Of a stretch of DNA of 64,000 nucleotides, positions 31,783-42,039 are shown piece after piece; the first letter of the stretch is position 1; every line of letters begins with the position of its first letter. The position numbers were made by a program, and so were the translations under genes. The notes under the pieces are model-generated. The model worked only from the letters and a program-made list of their open reading frames with translations. It was not told the origin of the DNA and did no database searches. Origin of the DNA: Cordylochernes scorpioides (Eukaryota > Arthropoda > Arachnida > Pseudoscorpiones > Chernetidae); assembly GCA_030710605.1 (NCBI GenBank), contig CP092864.1, positions 138,645,160 to 138,709,159 on the forward strand, in the 5' to 3' direction.

Positions 31783-32790
31783 CTAGCCGAATGACCCGGG
31801 CAACGCCCGTGTTTTACCCGATTGGATGTTTTTATTCAAATACTATTTGTTACAATTATAAATTGGCGCCTTAAATAAATGCATATATTAGTTAACACAA
31901 AGCAATAACGCGCCATCTATACATATAAAATAAAAGGATTTAAAAGCGCGAATGTTTCTTTTTATACATAAAACGAACTTCTACTGTCCTTACTGCGATG
32001 AAAAAATAGATTGGGAGGGCTTGGCTCATCAGTGGTGAACCCTCCCAGCGGTTTCGCCAATTTAATCCACCAGACCGCTTCTCAGAGCTCTAATATTGTA
32101 TTGGATCATTCTGCTTTTATATGCTACACTGAAGGATGGAATTATAGTTTGCTGAAGAGCATTGCTCGAAACAAATATTTGAATATAATTCTACTGTCCT
32201 ATAAGCTTATGTCCATAGTTTACTTGAAAACCATTTCTAAGATTCCATTCTTCAGTGTAGCATATAAAAGCAGAATGATCCAATACAATATTAGAGCTCT
32301 GAGAAGCGGTCTGGTGGATTAAATTGGCGAAACCGCTGGGAGGGTTCACCACTGATGAGCCAAGCCCTCCCAATCTATTTTTTCATCGCAGTAAGGACAG
32401 TAGAAGTTCGTTTTATGTATAAAAAGAAACATTCGCGCTTTTAAATCCTTTTATTTTATATATATTAGTTAATAACTATAGCCTATGTACTTTATCTGTC
32501 TATGTACTGTTGGCTTCCGTTGGCGTCTCTTACTGGGAAAAAGAAAGAGAGGATTCCATTTAGTTATTAACTAATATATGCATTTATTTAAGGAGCGACC
32601 CGCTCCAACACAATAGTTACAAAAACCAAAAAGCGAGTGGGGGGGGGGGGGGGGGCAAAGTCAAAAACAAAGAGTCTCGCGTAGTGGTGGCGTGATCGTA
32701 GCCAACCAATAGGAGAGCGCCATTCCAAAAAAAAAAAGCAAACGGTGACAGATGAAGACATGACGCATGACGCTCGTAACTGTATATAGA
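31783..32790 (-). mobile_element. Helitron (family 2) with foldback inserted
   Basis: Minus strand: 5' TCTATATACAGTTACGAG at 32790, 3' hairpin CGGGCGTTGCCCG and TCATTCGGCTAG at 31783. It lacks coding capacity. A run of 17 G (32639-32655) corresponds to the C-tract in the other copies at 37457 and 45083. The foldback at 31894-32466 interrupts it; without the insert it is about 435 bp, like the others. Confidence 0.85.
31894..32466. repeat. foldback element, best copy of the 'ATGGCGCGCTA' family
   Basis: Two ~265-base arms are near-perfect inverses about a centre near 32180. TTAGTTAA (inside Helitron family 2) stands on both sides, so the element made a duplication of at least eight bases, as Mutator-like foldbacks do. 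In the right arm (32324-32363) a circularly permuted hammerhead core is seen: UUGGC, GAAA, ACC..GGU, GUU, CUGAUGA, GCCAA. The left arm has it inverted. No ORF. Confidence 0.85.
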
Positions 32791-32794
32791 ATGA

Positions 32795-33005
32795 TCTGAG
32801 ATAGAATCCCGTATTGGACACTTTTTATTCTGAAGAAAATTGCTATAATAGCTTCCGATTCTTGCATATTTACAACCCGAGAAGTGAGTGCAAGTAACCA
32901 AAATAGGGCTCTGGAATAATTGTAAGTGAAAAGTCAGACTGAGAATTTCTATATGCGTTGATATGTGATACACTTACAGTAATAACCGTTGCTAACTATC
33001 ATAAC
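32795..33005 (+). mobile_element. tRNA-derived SINE, 5' truncated and divergent
   Basis: Begins within the B-box region (AGATAGAATCCCG), then the body (GATTCTTGCATATTTACAAC, GTGAGTGCAAGTAACC) and ACACTTACAGTAATAACCG; it lacks the poly-A end. Confidence 0.7.
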
Positions 33006-33009
33006 TGGT

Positions 33010-33262
33010 ACAGGGCATCAATTCTGTCCTCCCAAGGAAACAACAGTCTTTGATTTCCATACTTAAGTCTGGTCATCTACGGATAATGACTTTCCAGAAT
33101 GGGTGCAAGGTTTTCCCACTATGTACTAAGTGTCAACCTGCAACCCCAAAACATATTATTGACTGTATTGATTCATCCATTGATGAGCTCTACTCATCCC
33201 CAGCAGACACCATCAACAAGCTCTACAAGATTGATACCCTAATATGATTGTTGAGTGGAGAT
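33010..33262 (+). pseudogene. non-LTR retrotransposon, C-terminal fragment and tail
   Basis: Open for 65 codons. GHLRIMTFQNGCKVFPLCTK followed by CQPATPKHIIDC matches the end of RNase H-bearing non-LTR polymerases of arthropods (CTxC...HIxxC). An SSPADTINKLYKIDTL end follows and the tail CCTAATATGATTGTTGAGTG closes it. RT and RNase H proper are missing, so this is a typical 5'-truncated copy. Confidence 0.7.
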
Positions 33263-33277
33263 AAAAAAAAAGAAGAA

Positions 33278-33690
33278 GAAGACATTATTGACTGTTATCA
33301 AAATTCGAAACTATTTTAAACGCGTAAGATTATTTTTGAAATTAAACAATTTCTACTGCCCTTACTGCAATGGAAAAATTAAAGGGAGAGCCTGGCTCAT
33401 CTGTGGTGAACCCTCCCAGCGGTTTCGCCATTTTAATCTACCATACCGCTGTTATATTGCATTTTTGGAACTTCCTTTTATAGTGATACTGTTGCTAGAC
33501 TCTTGGAATGGGTATTTTAGAAGAACTATGGACATAAGCTTTGAGGACAGTAGAATTACATACAATTATAAATATATAATATAATTTTTCCATTGCAGTA
33601 AGGGCAGTAGAAATTGTTTAATTTCAAAAAGAATCTTGCGCGTTTAAAATAGTTTCGAATTTTGATAACAGATGGCGCGCTGGTGCATCA
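33278..33690. repeat. foldback element, 'ATGGCGCGCTA' family
   Basis: Inverted arms (TTCGAAACTATTTTAAACGC ... TTTCTACTGCCCTTACTGC) separated by ~200 bases. The left arm carries the inverted GGUUUCGCC and CUCAUCUGUGG words; the right arm ends ACAGATGGCGCGCTGGTGC. It split a non-LTR tail: ATTATTGACTG occurs on both sides (33282 and 33693). Confidence 0.75.
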
Positions 33691-33692
33691 TA

Positions 33693-33985
33693 TTATTGAC
33701 TGTATTGACTCATCCATTAATGAGCTCTACTCATCCCCAAGCTCATCAACATCATCAACAAGCTCTACAAGTTTGATACCCTAATATGATTGAGTGGAGA
33801 TAAGAAATAAGACATCATTGACTGTATTGACTCATCCATTAATGAGCTCTACTCATCCCAGCAGATACCATCAACATGCTCTACAAGCTTGATACCCAAA
33901 TATGATTGAGTGGAGATAATAAATAAGTAGAATAAGACAGTTGCTAACAACCATGATTATCATGGCCTTGTACCACGTACATTAA
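33693..33985 (+). repeat. two tandem non-LTR tails and a SINE 3' fragment
   Basis: Two copies of a ~110-base tail (ACTCATCCATTAATGAGCTC ... TGATACCCTAATATGATTGAG) at 33693 and 33816 match the end of the fragment at 33262. They are followed by a short piece of the SINE 3' region (GATTATCATGGCC) at 33950. Confidence 0.75.
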
Positions 33986-34039
33986 AATAATTAAAATATG
34001 ATTATTTTATTAGGCGAAAATAAACAGGAAACACAATAC

Positions 34040-34545
34040 GATCAAATTTGAAGGTGAATTTAGAATCTTTCTAACATGTGTAAAAAGGAGGAAACAATAC
34101 CAGATCATATACCCTCATGTAAGGAAGTCACCAAGTTGTACCACAACTTAAACAATATACATGTGTCTCCATAACATTGCCACACAAGGGGTAATTAAAA
34201 AGCAATTTTAATGCACGGTGGAATCTGTGGCCACTGGACATGTGTCGGACCTGGAGGCTGTTGTTGGGTTCTGTGCTACCTGGAGTATAGGATCTCTATC
34301 TATGCTTCCTTCCTGTGTTGAATCTCTATAAGACCGGTGGTCTTAATAAAGCTGTACATATGCAAATCTATGTAAAAAAAAAACAATTTTTGTAGACGTA
34401 GTTAGGATCGTCCCAACATGTGTAAAAAGGAAGAGACAATACCAGAACATCTACTCTCATGTATGGAAGTCACCAAGTTGTACCACAACTAAACAAGATG
34501 CATGTGTCTCCATGACATTGTCACACAAGGGGTAATAAATATTTC
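34040..34545 (+). pseudogene. two non-LTR C-terminal fragments in tandem
   Basis: The first (34075-34180) encodes MCKKEETIPDHIPSC and a few more codons to a stop; the second (34418-34490) encodes nearly the same. The CxxxxE..PxHxxxC pattern is again a C-terminal knuckle of a non-LTR polymerase. Between them is a 3' UTR (CACTGGACATGTGTCGGACC ... GGTCTTAATAAAGCTGTAC) containing a polyadenylation-type AATAAA. The same UTR recurs at 50751 and 57005. Confidence 0.65.
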
Positions 34546-35570
34546 TTTGCTATTCTTGATTTTTTCGGCTTCATAGCTCTTCTAGTTCCAATGACACTAT
34601 ATTTCTTTATTTTGATTCCTTCTCTTTATGTCTTCTTAGTTATCCATTTTCCAACCAATCCAACCCTGCCTAGAAGTCCAACCATCCTCTACGTAGCGGA
34701 CAGGAGAGGCAGCACAAGTAAAGGACTGTCCTATAGTACGGTGACCTGAATCGCTACGGTAACCGTGAACAGAGAACTCTGACCGGAGGAGCAGAGGACC
34801 CGCTCATCGCCTGGGAAAGAGAGCTCACCCGCCGGGGCACATCCCCCGCATTATAATTTGTCTTTTATTTTATTCATTATTTCCATTTTTAATGTAAATT
34901 ATTGACAAGAAGTCAATGAAATTTGTTTCAATTGTCAAATTGTCAGGGAACTCTGAAATGTAGCTGACTAACGGGGCAATGGCACCCTCTCTTTCCATGG
35001 ATGGACAAGACACCACCGTCAATCCTTCGGTTACTTAATACCTACTTTTCTCTTTCTATTCATTTTACTTCAGAATTCATTCTTCAATCCATTTCAACTT
35101 ACCCATTAGATTTTTCCGTCTTTTTTTTCTGATAATCGTCAACAGGTATCCCAACCAGCCTTATTATCTTTACTAATTCCAATTAGAATTCTAAACAAAA
35201 AGTTAATTAAGGTTATTAATTATGATAACTATCTAAAAACACAAGCCAAACGATAGAGGAAGGGAAATGGAAAAAAAGAAAATTAGTCAAATCCGATTAT
35301 TTTCTAATTATTTCCAGTATTACTTTGCGTTTTTTAAAATAGTTTGTTTTATGATGGAAAAATGGCTAACATTTTTTTGTGAAATGAGAATTTTGTAATA
35401 AACTCCACAAAAGCCATTATATTTGTCTTAAATAAAAGTAAAAATTAAAAAAGAATGAGAAAGTAGTGGCATTTTATTCTAATTAAAGATCATCTTTTGT
35501 TTTTTTTCTTTATAATATAAAGGTATTTTTCATTTTGTAAATTAAGATTTTTTTTCTTGATTACAGAATG
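34546..35570. other. unassigned sequence
   Basis: 34650-34860 is GC-richer (CGGACAGGAGAGGCAGCACA, GTGACCTGAATCGCTACGG) but has no long frame; it might be the UTR of an element. 34940-34985 (AGCTGACTAACGGGGCAATG) resembles 24785. The remainder is AT-rich. Confidence 0.35.
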
Positions 35571-35675
35571 TGTTTTTGCGGGACATATATAAATATTTAG
35601 ATTTAAAAAAGGCAAATATTGAATTGAATAAAATATTTATTTGCCAATATATGTTTTTTTATTATATAAAGATTC

Positions 35676-35838
35676 AAACGAAAAGACGAAATAAAAGAAG
35701 AAGAATTTCTTTTAATAGAAATATATCAAATCAAGCTTTCGGGCAAAAAAAACTTTCTACAGGCTTTTGCCCGAAAGCTTGCTTTGATAGATTTCTATTA
35801 AAAGAAACTCTTCTTTTATTTCGTCTTTTCGTCTAAAT
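35676..35838. repeat. hairpin element with ribozyme-like loop
   Basis: Two ~65-base arms (AGACGAAATAAAAGAAGAAG ... GCTTTCGGGC) are near-perfect inverses around CTTTCTACAGGCTTTTG. On each strand the loop reads C-UACAGG/CUGUAGAAA, a short stem, then GCCCGAAAGC. This is a hammerhead-like layout in which the CUGANGA box has changed to CUGUAGA. Confidence 0.75.
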
Positions 35839-36003
35839 ATTACCAAGAAGAATATTATAGTCGTTATCACCAATAAAGATTTAAATATATGGATTGCTCT
35901 ATATTCAGAAACATATTAACATATGTACCTAGAGAGGCATTTCTTCCTTTGATTATACAACAGAACGAGGCATTATGTTCATCACCCTATTAATAAACTT
36001 TAA

Positions 36004-36216
36004 TAGTGATTACAAAGAATGATCCACAACACCAGTTTTGGAAAATTCAGACAAAAGGCTAATTTGTATACCATGGTTTCGGTCTATGACCCTTATCAGT
36101 ACAGGAGCGGCTTCGATTTCATACCAGCATGGTATACAGGTTGGCTTTTGTCTGAATTTTCCAAAACTGATGTTGTGACTCATTCTTTGTTACCACTAGT
36201 AACAGAACCATGAATA
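36004..36216. repeat. foldback with central hammerhead motif
   Basis: Arms (CACAACACCAGTTTTGGAAAA ... GACAAAAGGC and the inverse) surround an asymmetric centre. On the minus strand 36104-36064 reads CUGUA, CUGAUAA, a GGUC/GACC stem II, GAAA, ACC-AU-GGU, GUA and UACA. Stems I, II and III all form, but core G8 is A, which should block catalysis. Confidence 0.75.
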
Positions 36217-36254
36217 AAGGTACAGTTTACCGTTATCACTATAATATACCATTT

Positions 36255-36470
36255 ACACTCATGGACAAAACTTAAGTTTGAAGGAGACAGAGGCAGTTCA
36301 CATCTGTAATATCTTCCAGAGTTATTCTCTGAATCCCGATATACATGTTAATAGGTACAACTTCCTTAAGTTTTGTCCATGAGTGTATCTTTCAGAGTTA
36401 TTGTCTGAATCCCGATATACTTGCTAAAAGGTACAACTTCCTTAAGTTTTGTACATGAGTTCATTCGTTT
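36255..36470. repeat. Tc1-like MITE with duplicated terminus
   Basis: One plus-strand terminus (ACACTCATGGACAAAACTTAAG) and two inverted copies of the 77-bp unit (CTTCCTTAAGTTTTGTCCATG at about 36360 and 36440). Confidence 0.8.
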
Positions 36471-36852
36471 TTTTTTTTCTATGCGAAGCATCAGGTTTAG
36501 TTTCTTGCTGATTGGTTTTATACTGCCACGTTACTTTAATAAAGCTTTTAGCGTTGAGTTCTCCATCAGCCAATGAGCTATCTCTGATTTGTTAATTTCA
36601 ATTGTTACAATGAGGCGCATTAAATGAACGAACGTAGGTCCGAATCCTGAAACCCCCCTCCCTTTATTTTTTTGTTTTTGCACTTTAAAATATTATTTTT
36701 ATTAGCTTTGTATTTTTAATTTAGTAATTTCTATTCACCACGTGATTGTATTTTCAATTTTAGTTTTGCAAATCAGTGTATTTGTGACGTATAGGTTCTG
36801 GAAAGAAAAAATTGTTAATCAATACGTATAGCCCCATCTCTCTATCTTGACA

Positions 36853-36972
36853 TGGCAATCGCCCATGTCGGGAACTCCGACCTAGACAAGAGGCTGTTCG
36901 ACTTGAGGACAGAATGTGACATTGAACCAGACGACACCCAGTGGGATTCGTCTGATACAAATAATTTGTAAT
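36853..36972 (+). CDS. 40-codon acidic ORF, unknown
   Basis: ATG at 36853; the product begins MAIAHVGNSDLDKRL and ends in an acidic DDTQWDSSDTNNL before the stop. It stands in otherwise AT-rich DNA and has a different, more balanced base composition. It could be the C-terminal exon of a transposase or a chance frame. No family recognised. Confidence 0.25.
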
Positions 36973-37054
36973 TATTTTGTTTTTATACGTTTATCTATAT
37001 AACCCTAACCCTATATAATATTATATGTACGATCAATAAAAGTATATTCAATCT

Positions 37055-37310
37055 CTCTCTTTCACGGGAGGTGTTCGCCTCCTGAGAAGTTACCCTAAAT
37101 TTGTAGGCCTGGCTTTTCGGTGTCGGCCTCCATCCCGAGGCTATGACAAGTGTGGCGAAGGCTACCATCTCCAAGTACCATCTTGGTCTTGAGTTAGGTA
37201 AACACCAGCCATCACATCGACCTGTTCACTCTGCGGGAAAGTACTCTTGCAGTCCATCGGTGGCGGAGTCTTTCCCGCGGTGGGTGCTACCAATGAAGAC
37301 TTGTATTTAT
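37055..37310 (+). other. GC-rich island with strong predicted RNA stems
   Basis: A GGAGG/CCTCC hairpin (37070), a GCCTC/GAGGC hairpin (37125) and a long stem GCGGGAAAG.ACTC / GAGTCTTTCCCGC (37237-37283, 13 pairs with one bulge) that closes a small CCA/TGG hairpin. The 89-codon frame at 37143 runs into TA repeats and has no recognisable domain. It may be a structured RNA or part of an unidentified element. Confidence 0.35.
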
Positions 37311-37456
37311 TATATATATATATATGTATATTTATCAATTATTTCATATATTTATCATTATATAATCATATTTATATTTATTCTGTATTTAACCTTATAT
37401 AATCTTAAATGAACATTGTAATAAATCAGTTTCAATCTCAATCTCTCTATATACAT

Positions 37457-37887
37457 TCTATATACAGTTACGAGCGTCATCATCTCTGTCACCGTTTGCT
37501 TTTTTTTTTGGAATGACGCTCTCTTATTGGTTGGCTACGATCACGTGGCTACGATGGCGCCGCCACTACGCGAGACACTTTGTTTTTGACTTTGCCCCCC
37601 CCCCCCCCCCCCCCCACTCGCTTTTTGTAACTATTGTGTTGGAGCAGGTCGCTCCTTAAATAAATGCATATATTAGTTAATAACTAAATGGAATCCTCTC
37701 TTTCTTTTTCCCAATAAGAGACGCCTACGGAAGACAACAGTACATAGACAGATAAAGCACATAGGCTATAGTTATTAACTAAAATATGCATTTATTTAAG
37801 GCGCCAATTTATAATTGTAACAAATAGTATTTGAATCAAAACATCCAATCGGGTAAAACACGGGCGTTGCCCGGGTCATTCGGCTAG
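37457..37887 (+). mobile_element. Helitron (family 2)
   Basis: 5' TCTATATACAGTTACGAGC; 3' hairpin CGGGCGTTGCCCG then TCATTCGGCTAG and T. It contains a tract of 21 C (37595-37615) and an inner palindrome AAATAAATGCATAT...ATATGCATTTATTT. 431 bp, no ORF, non-autonomous. Confidence 0.88.
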
Positions 37888-38082
37888 TATAACATAATTG
37901 TAAGAGGAGTGTTAGAAGTGTGAAATTTATTGAAACAGTCGTTGTCCATCACACAGACATGCCCAAGACTTCACCTTGTACTATATAATGTAATCTCTCT
38001 GCTGACTGTTCTAAATGCTATTTTTCTCTCCTTTTGATTTTCTCTAATTATCCTGAAGATAGAGGTTGCCTGGCCGGCATTC

Positions 38083-38345
38083 ATATTTCTATGAAAAATA
38101 GACACTTCGGCCAGTTAGAGTTTTATATTTTCTCAACGTTTCGACAAAAACATCGAATTTAGTACTAAATTCGAAAAATTCCATGAGAACGCCCTTGCAA
38201 CCTCAGAACAATTTTTAACGCCTTGCCAAATTCTTTATTTACTTCCCCTGACAAAAGACAAAACATTTTGGTCGAAACGTTGAGAAAATAAAAATAATAA
38301 AAAACTCTAACTGGCCGAAGTGTCTATTTTTCATAGAAATTCTCT
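38083..38345. repeat. foldback with hammerhead-like core
   Basis: Arms ATTTCTATGAAAAATAGAC + ACTTCGGCCAGTTAGAG and the inverse, about 70 bases each, both including GTCGAAACGTTGAGAAAAT. On the plus strand 38254-38290 reads CUGACAA, GAC..GUC, GAAAC and GUU, close to a hammerhead but with core G8 lost. Confidence 0.75.
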
Positions 38346-38440
38346 AATTACGTTATTAACGGAACCCTATTAAATCAATCAGCACTCTGCTTCAACGAGT
38401 CACTCGTTAAATCTTCCAATAAGGATTATATTATGATACA

Positions 38441-38625
38441 TTAGCGCGCCATCTGTTATGAATATTCGAAACTATTATAGACGCGTATGATTCTTTTGAG
38501 AATTAAACAATTTCTACTGTTAACAATTGCTCCTTTTAATTTTTCCATTACAGTAAGGGCAGTAGAAATTGTTTAATTTTCAAAAGAATCATACGCGTCT
38601 ATAATAGTTTCGAATATTCATAAGG
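38441..38625. repeat. short foldback, 'ATGGCGCGCTA' family
   Basis: Arms AATATTCGAAACTATTATAG + ACGCGTATGATTC... and the inverse with only ~30 bases between; one end is GCGCGCCATCTG. The ribozyme-like middle has been deleted. Confidence 0.8.
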
Positions 38626-38754
38626 ATGATTCCTGTACCTAAAGCGATACCTCTCCCTTTAAAAATTCATTAAAAATGCATTTTTTTGTTATCACCTCAA
38701 TACAAAACGTAGTGTTGGTGATAATAAATGAGCCCCATTCATGAAATTAAAGCC

Positions 38755-38800
38755 GTCCCTATACTGATGAAGGCCAAAGCCCGAAAAAACGGTATACAAT
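38755..38800 (+). ncRNA. hammerhead-like motif, weak stems
   Basis: CUGAUGA (38764-38770), GGC-CAAA-GCC stem II, GAAA (38783-38786) and a GUA triplet (38792-38794) in the right order. Stem III and stem I are poor. Probably a decayed relative of the motif at 36104. Confidence 0.4.
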
Positions 38801-38989
38801 CAGTCTTTTTTTTATGAATTTGTCAAAACACGTGTCTTTTCTTTCATTATTACCATTTCACATTTTGTACTGGGGTCATAGAGAAACACAGTTGAATTCA
38901 ATTTCAAAGGGAGATGTGCCACTTTCTTATAAAGGTATACCATTCTACCGTTCAAAGGAAAGACAGGGTAACGTGGTAAGATTCTTTAA

Positions 38990-40190
38990 TGGAACACGAC
39001 GAGCTTTCAGGCAGCAACTGCCCTTCTTCAGGTCTTATACAAGTGTAGACAAAGAAGTGCCATATTTATAAGCAAAAATATTTACATATATACGCGCAAG
39101 GAAATAAGGAATTTTACATACTGAAGATTGGATAGGGGAATTTGCATATTTACAAATAAAAATAAAACAAACTCTGTGTGAGAAATAGAGGCAAAAAAAA
39201 AAAAAAAAAAGGAGATAAAAATTGAACCGTAAATAACAATAAAACCCAGAAACATATCAGCGAGTGAGGCCGTAAAATATTGTATATTGCGGTGGGAGAT
39301 CAATCTTCCGGTTAAAACTGGGAGTACAGTTGGACACCAGTGCTTCCAGAACCAAGCGTTGGTACTTGTTTCCAATATCCCTGTATACAGAAATGGTATC
39401 GTCTAAATTGAAGGAATGGTCGAAATCTGCCATGTGTTGAAAGATGAGAGATTTTCGATCTTTGGAACGTATATTACGGTTGTGTTCGCGGATTCTAGTG
39501 GCGATGGTTCGACCAGTTTCACCAATGTAGCATTGCTCACAATCGTTGCATGATATTTTATAGATGCCGTTATTGAGGGATAGAGGGTTAAGTTTGATGG
39601 AGCTTTTTGTTATGGGGTGCCGTAAGGATGCTTCTAGGGAAGGCGAATTTTTGAAAAACGTGCGAATACCGAATTTTCGTAAAATAACGCAATATCGGAG
39701 TTCGTGGTCGAAAAAGGAAGGACACAGACGTTTTTATACAGCGGAGGTGTAACTTTTTTGTGGTTTGGAACGTAAAAATGGCGGTCAATAAAATTATGAG
39801 GGTAACCGGCGGATAAAAGATGGGTGTAAACGGTACGCTTCTCGATCGTTCTAAATAAGGCCAGGGAACAATGAGTATATACCCGTTTGGAGAGAGTTTT
39901 TACCGTGGTGATTTTGTGAGAAACCGGGGCATGTGATAAAAAGTGTAAATAGGAGGGAGTGAAGTTAGGCTTGCGAAATACGGTGGTCTGAAAAGTGCCA
40001 TTAGTGTTGATGACTAAAACGTCTAAAAACGGGATGCAATTAAAACAGGATGGGTTGTGAGTAAAACGGAGATCATGATGGTATGAGTTTAAAACCGTGA
40101 GTATAGGGAGATGGTCGGTATCACGGTGTTACAAGCGAAAACCCGTATGATCGTGGTATAAAAGAGAAGATGGTTTTACGGGCTACTAAC
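38990..40190 (-). pseudogene. Penelope-like element: RT C-terminus and GIY-YIG remnant
   Basis: Read on the minus strand, in frames broken by several mutations: a degenerate palm motif (YHDHTGF, where YVDD is expected) near 40180; the characteristic IPFLDVLVINTNGTFQTTVF (near 40030); RKPNFTPSYLHFLSHAP; and then a linker to a GIY-YIG-type region containing CNDCEQCYIGETGRTIATRI (near 39550). It ends near RKIDLPPQYTIF. RT plus GIY-YIG endonuclease in one protein is diagnostic of Penelope-like elements. The 5' half of the RT is absent. The 3' UTR holds a hammerhead-like motif. Confidence 0.8.
38995..39040 (-). ncRNA. hammerhead-like motif in the Penelope 3' region
   Basis: Minus strand: AAGAC, CUGAAGA (39031-39025), AGG.CAG/CUGCCU stem II, GAAA (39008-39005), GCUC, GUC (39000-38998) and GUGUU. 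Stem I pairs four of five. Stem III is poor. Hammerheads are an established component of Penelope-like elements, so the position makes sense. Confidence 0.5.
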
Positions 40191-40800
40191 AAAAGTATAT
40201 GATTTTTGAGCCCAAAAATAGTTTAGCAATCAGACAAGCCGCAATGCACTATATGAAAGTATCAAGGTGATGCACGCAACCAAAGTTGTTCAAAAAGGTT
40301 AGATTCCCCAGGCCAGGGAAGATAAAAGAAAGACAGGTGTTGTGAATACTGATCATGGTATAAAAGAAACACTTCCCTTAACGTATTGTCTTTTATTTGT
40401 ATATCTCCTCTCTTTGTATACATCAAAATCAATAAAAATAACTTATAAATTGAGTTTTAGAGAATTTCCATGAGTTTTGATCGCTTTTTATTGCCAAACG
40501 AATCATCCTCAAACAATAATTAGATTTAATTTAAAACGGCGATGCGTTTTTCTCATTAAAGGGATAAAGGTAAACAATTAAGGGAGGTTTAATTGAATTG
40601 AGTGGTGATTTACGGGAACTGTTCTAATTGCATTCTTCAACACGGCCTTCTACAATTACGGTTGTCTGGGCTACCTTGTGGAACTGGGGTCGATATGTCA
40701 AACTACTACATGGAAAACCAATGCCTTTAGTTAAAGATAAGAAGGATTGAGCGAAAATGAAGACAAATAAAGGGTATATTGTATGTCTAATTTTATATAA
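40191..40800. other. unassigned sequence
   Basis: No recognisable frame. 40191-40340 may still belong to the Penelope-like element but I cannot align it to the RT. Confidence 0.4.
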
Positions 40801-40804
40801 GAGC

Positions 40805-41465
40805 TCTATTTGCATATTCACAGCTCTGTTGTATATTTACTGCTCTATTTGTATATTTACTGCTCTCTATTTACATATTCACAGCCCTGTTTTCATATTT
40901 GTAGTTCTGCTAGCATATTTACAGCTCTATTTGTATATTTACTGCTCTGTTTGTATATTTACTGCTCTATTTACATATTCACAGCTCTGTTTGCATGTTT
41001 GCAGTTCTGCTAGCATATCTACAGCTCAATTTGCATATTTACAGCTCTGTTTTTATATTTAATGCTGTTTATTTATTTATTGCTCTATTTGTATATTCAC
41101 TACCATCTATTTACACACTTACAGCTCTGTTTGCATATTTAAAGCTCTTTTTGCCTATTTATTGCGCTATTCGTATATTTGAAGTTCTGCTAGCATATTT
41201 ACAGCTCTTGTGTATTTAATGCTCTATTTGTATATTCACTACTCTATATTTACATATTTACAGCTCTGTTTGCATATTTAAAGTTCTGTTTGTCTATCTA
41301 TTGCGCTATTTGTATATTTAAAGCTCTCTATTTACATATTACCACCTGTTTGCATATTTAAGGCTGTTTGCTTATTTTTTGCGCTATTTGTATATTTACA
41401 GCTCTGCTCCATATTTTCAGCTCTATTCGTATATTTACAGCTCTAACTGCATATCTACCCAACTG
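40805..41465. repeat. minisatellite, ~20-24-bp unit
   Basis: About 30 variants of TATTTACAGCTCTGTTTGCA. The frames of 101, 67 and 74 codons are translations of it (YLYIYCSVCIFTALF-like) and are not genes. Confidence 0.9.
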
Positions 41466-41789
41466 TAAATATGCAAATAGAGTTCTTATAAAAAAAAAAC
41501 ACAAAATTGTCATTTATTTGTGTGCTATAAGTTAAATTTCGAGTCAAATATAAAAAAAAAATTTTTTTTTTTGCCTCTTACTAAAGATACACATATGCTA
41601 GTTCTAGTTTTTGTAATATTAATCAATAATTTTCTAGCAATTCAATTATTAATTTAATATTGATAAACGTCTAAAGGTTTATTTTATCCGTTTCTCAATT
41701 CTACTGTAAACCTGACAAATATTCAGACTTCATGAGATGTTGATGTCTCAGAAATGTCTCTTTGGTTCATGAAGAATATATCAATCTAA

Positions 41790-42030
41790 CTAACGGCTGT
41801 TCCAGCATTCCTGGTGTCCCAAGACATGTAGAGCATTGCTCGAGGCGGGTGCTGTAATACGGAGAACGTCAACAATACAATCTTGCTGAGCGATCTGGTC
41901 CAAACCTATCTTACCCAACAATGTAAGGATGGTGAAACTTTCGAGGATTTCTCATTTAGGTTCCATTTCTTGGCTACCGTCATACTAGCTGGATTTCGCT
42001 ACATCTCTCGCGTTCCAAACAATTTTAAAT
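41790..42030 (+). pseudogene. open segment of unknown origin
   Basis: From about 41883 one frame stays open for ~50 informative codons (SDLVQTYLTQQCKDGETFED, then FSFRFHFLATVILAGFRYIS). An in-frame stop lies at about 41832 upstream. Composition is protein-like but I do not recognise the family, and splice sites are not obvious. It could be an old exon or part of a mobile element. Confidence 0.25.
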
Positions 42031-42039
42031 CAAAACAGA

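Noticed and set aside
32011-32373. 103- and 60-codon frames sharing the same first 34 residues on opposite strands
   Set aside because: They translate the two arms of the foldback element.
36998-37015. TAACCCTAACCC, telomere-like
   Set aside because: Only two units; no array, so not telomeric.
40757-41219. 101-, 67- and 74-codon frames
   Set aside because: Translations of the ~22-bp minisatellite.
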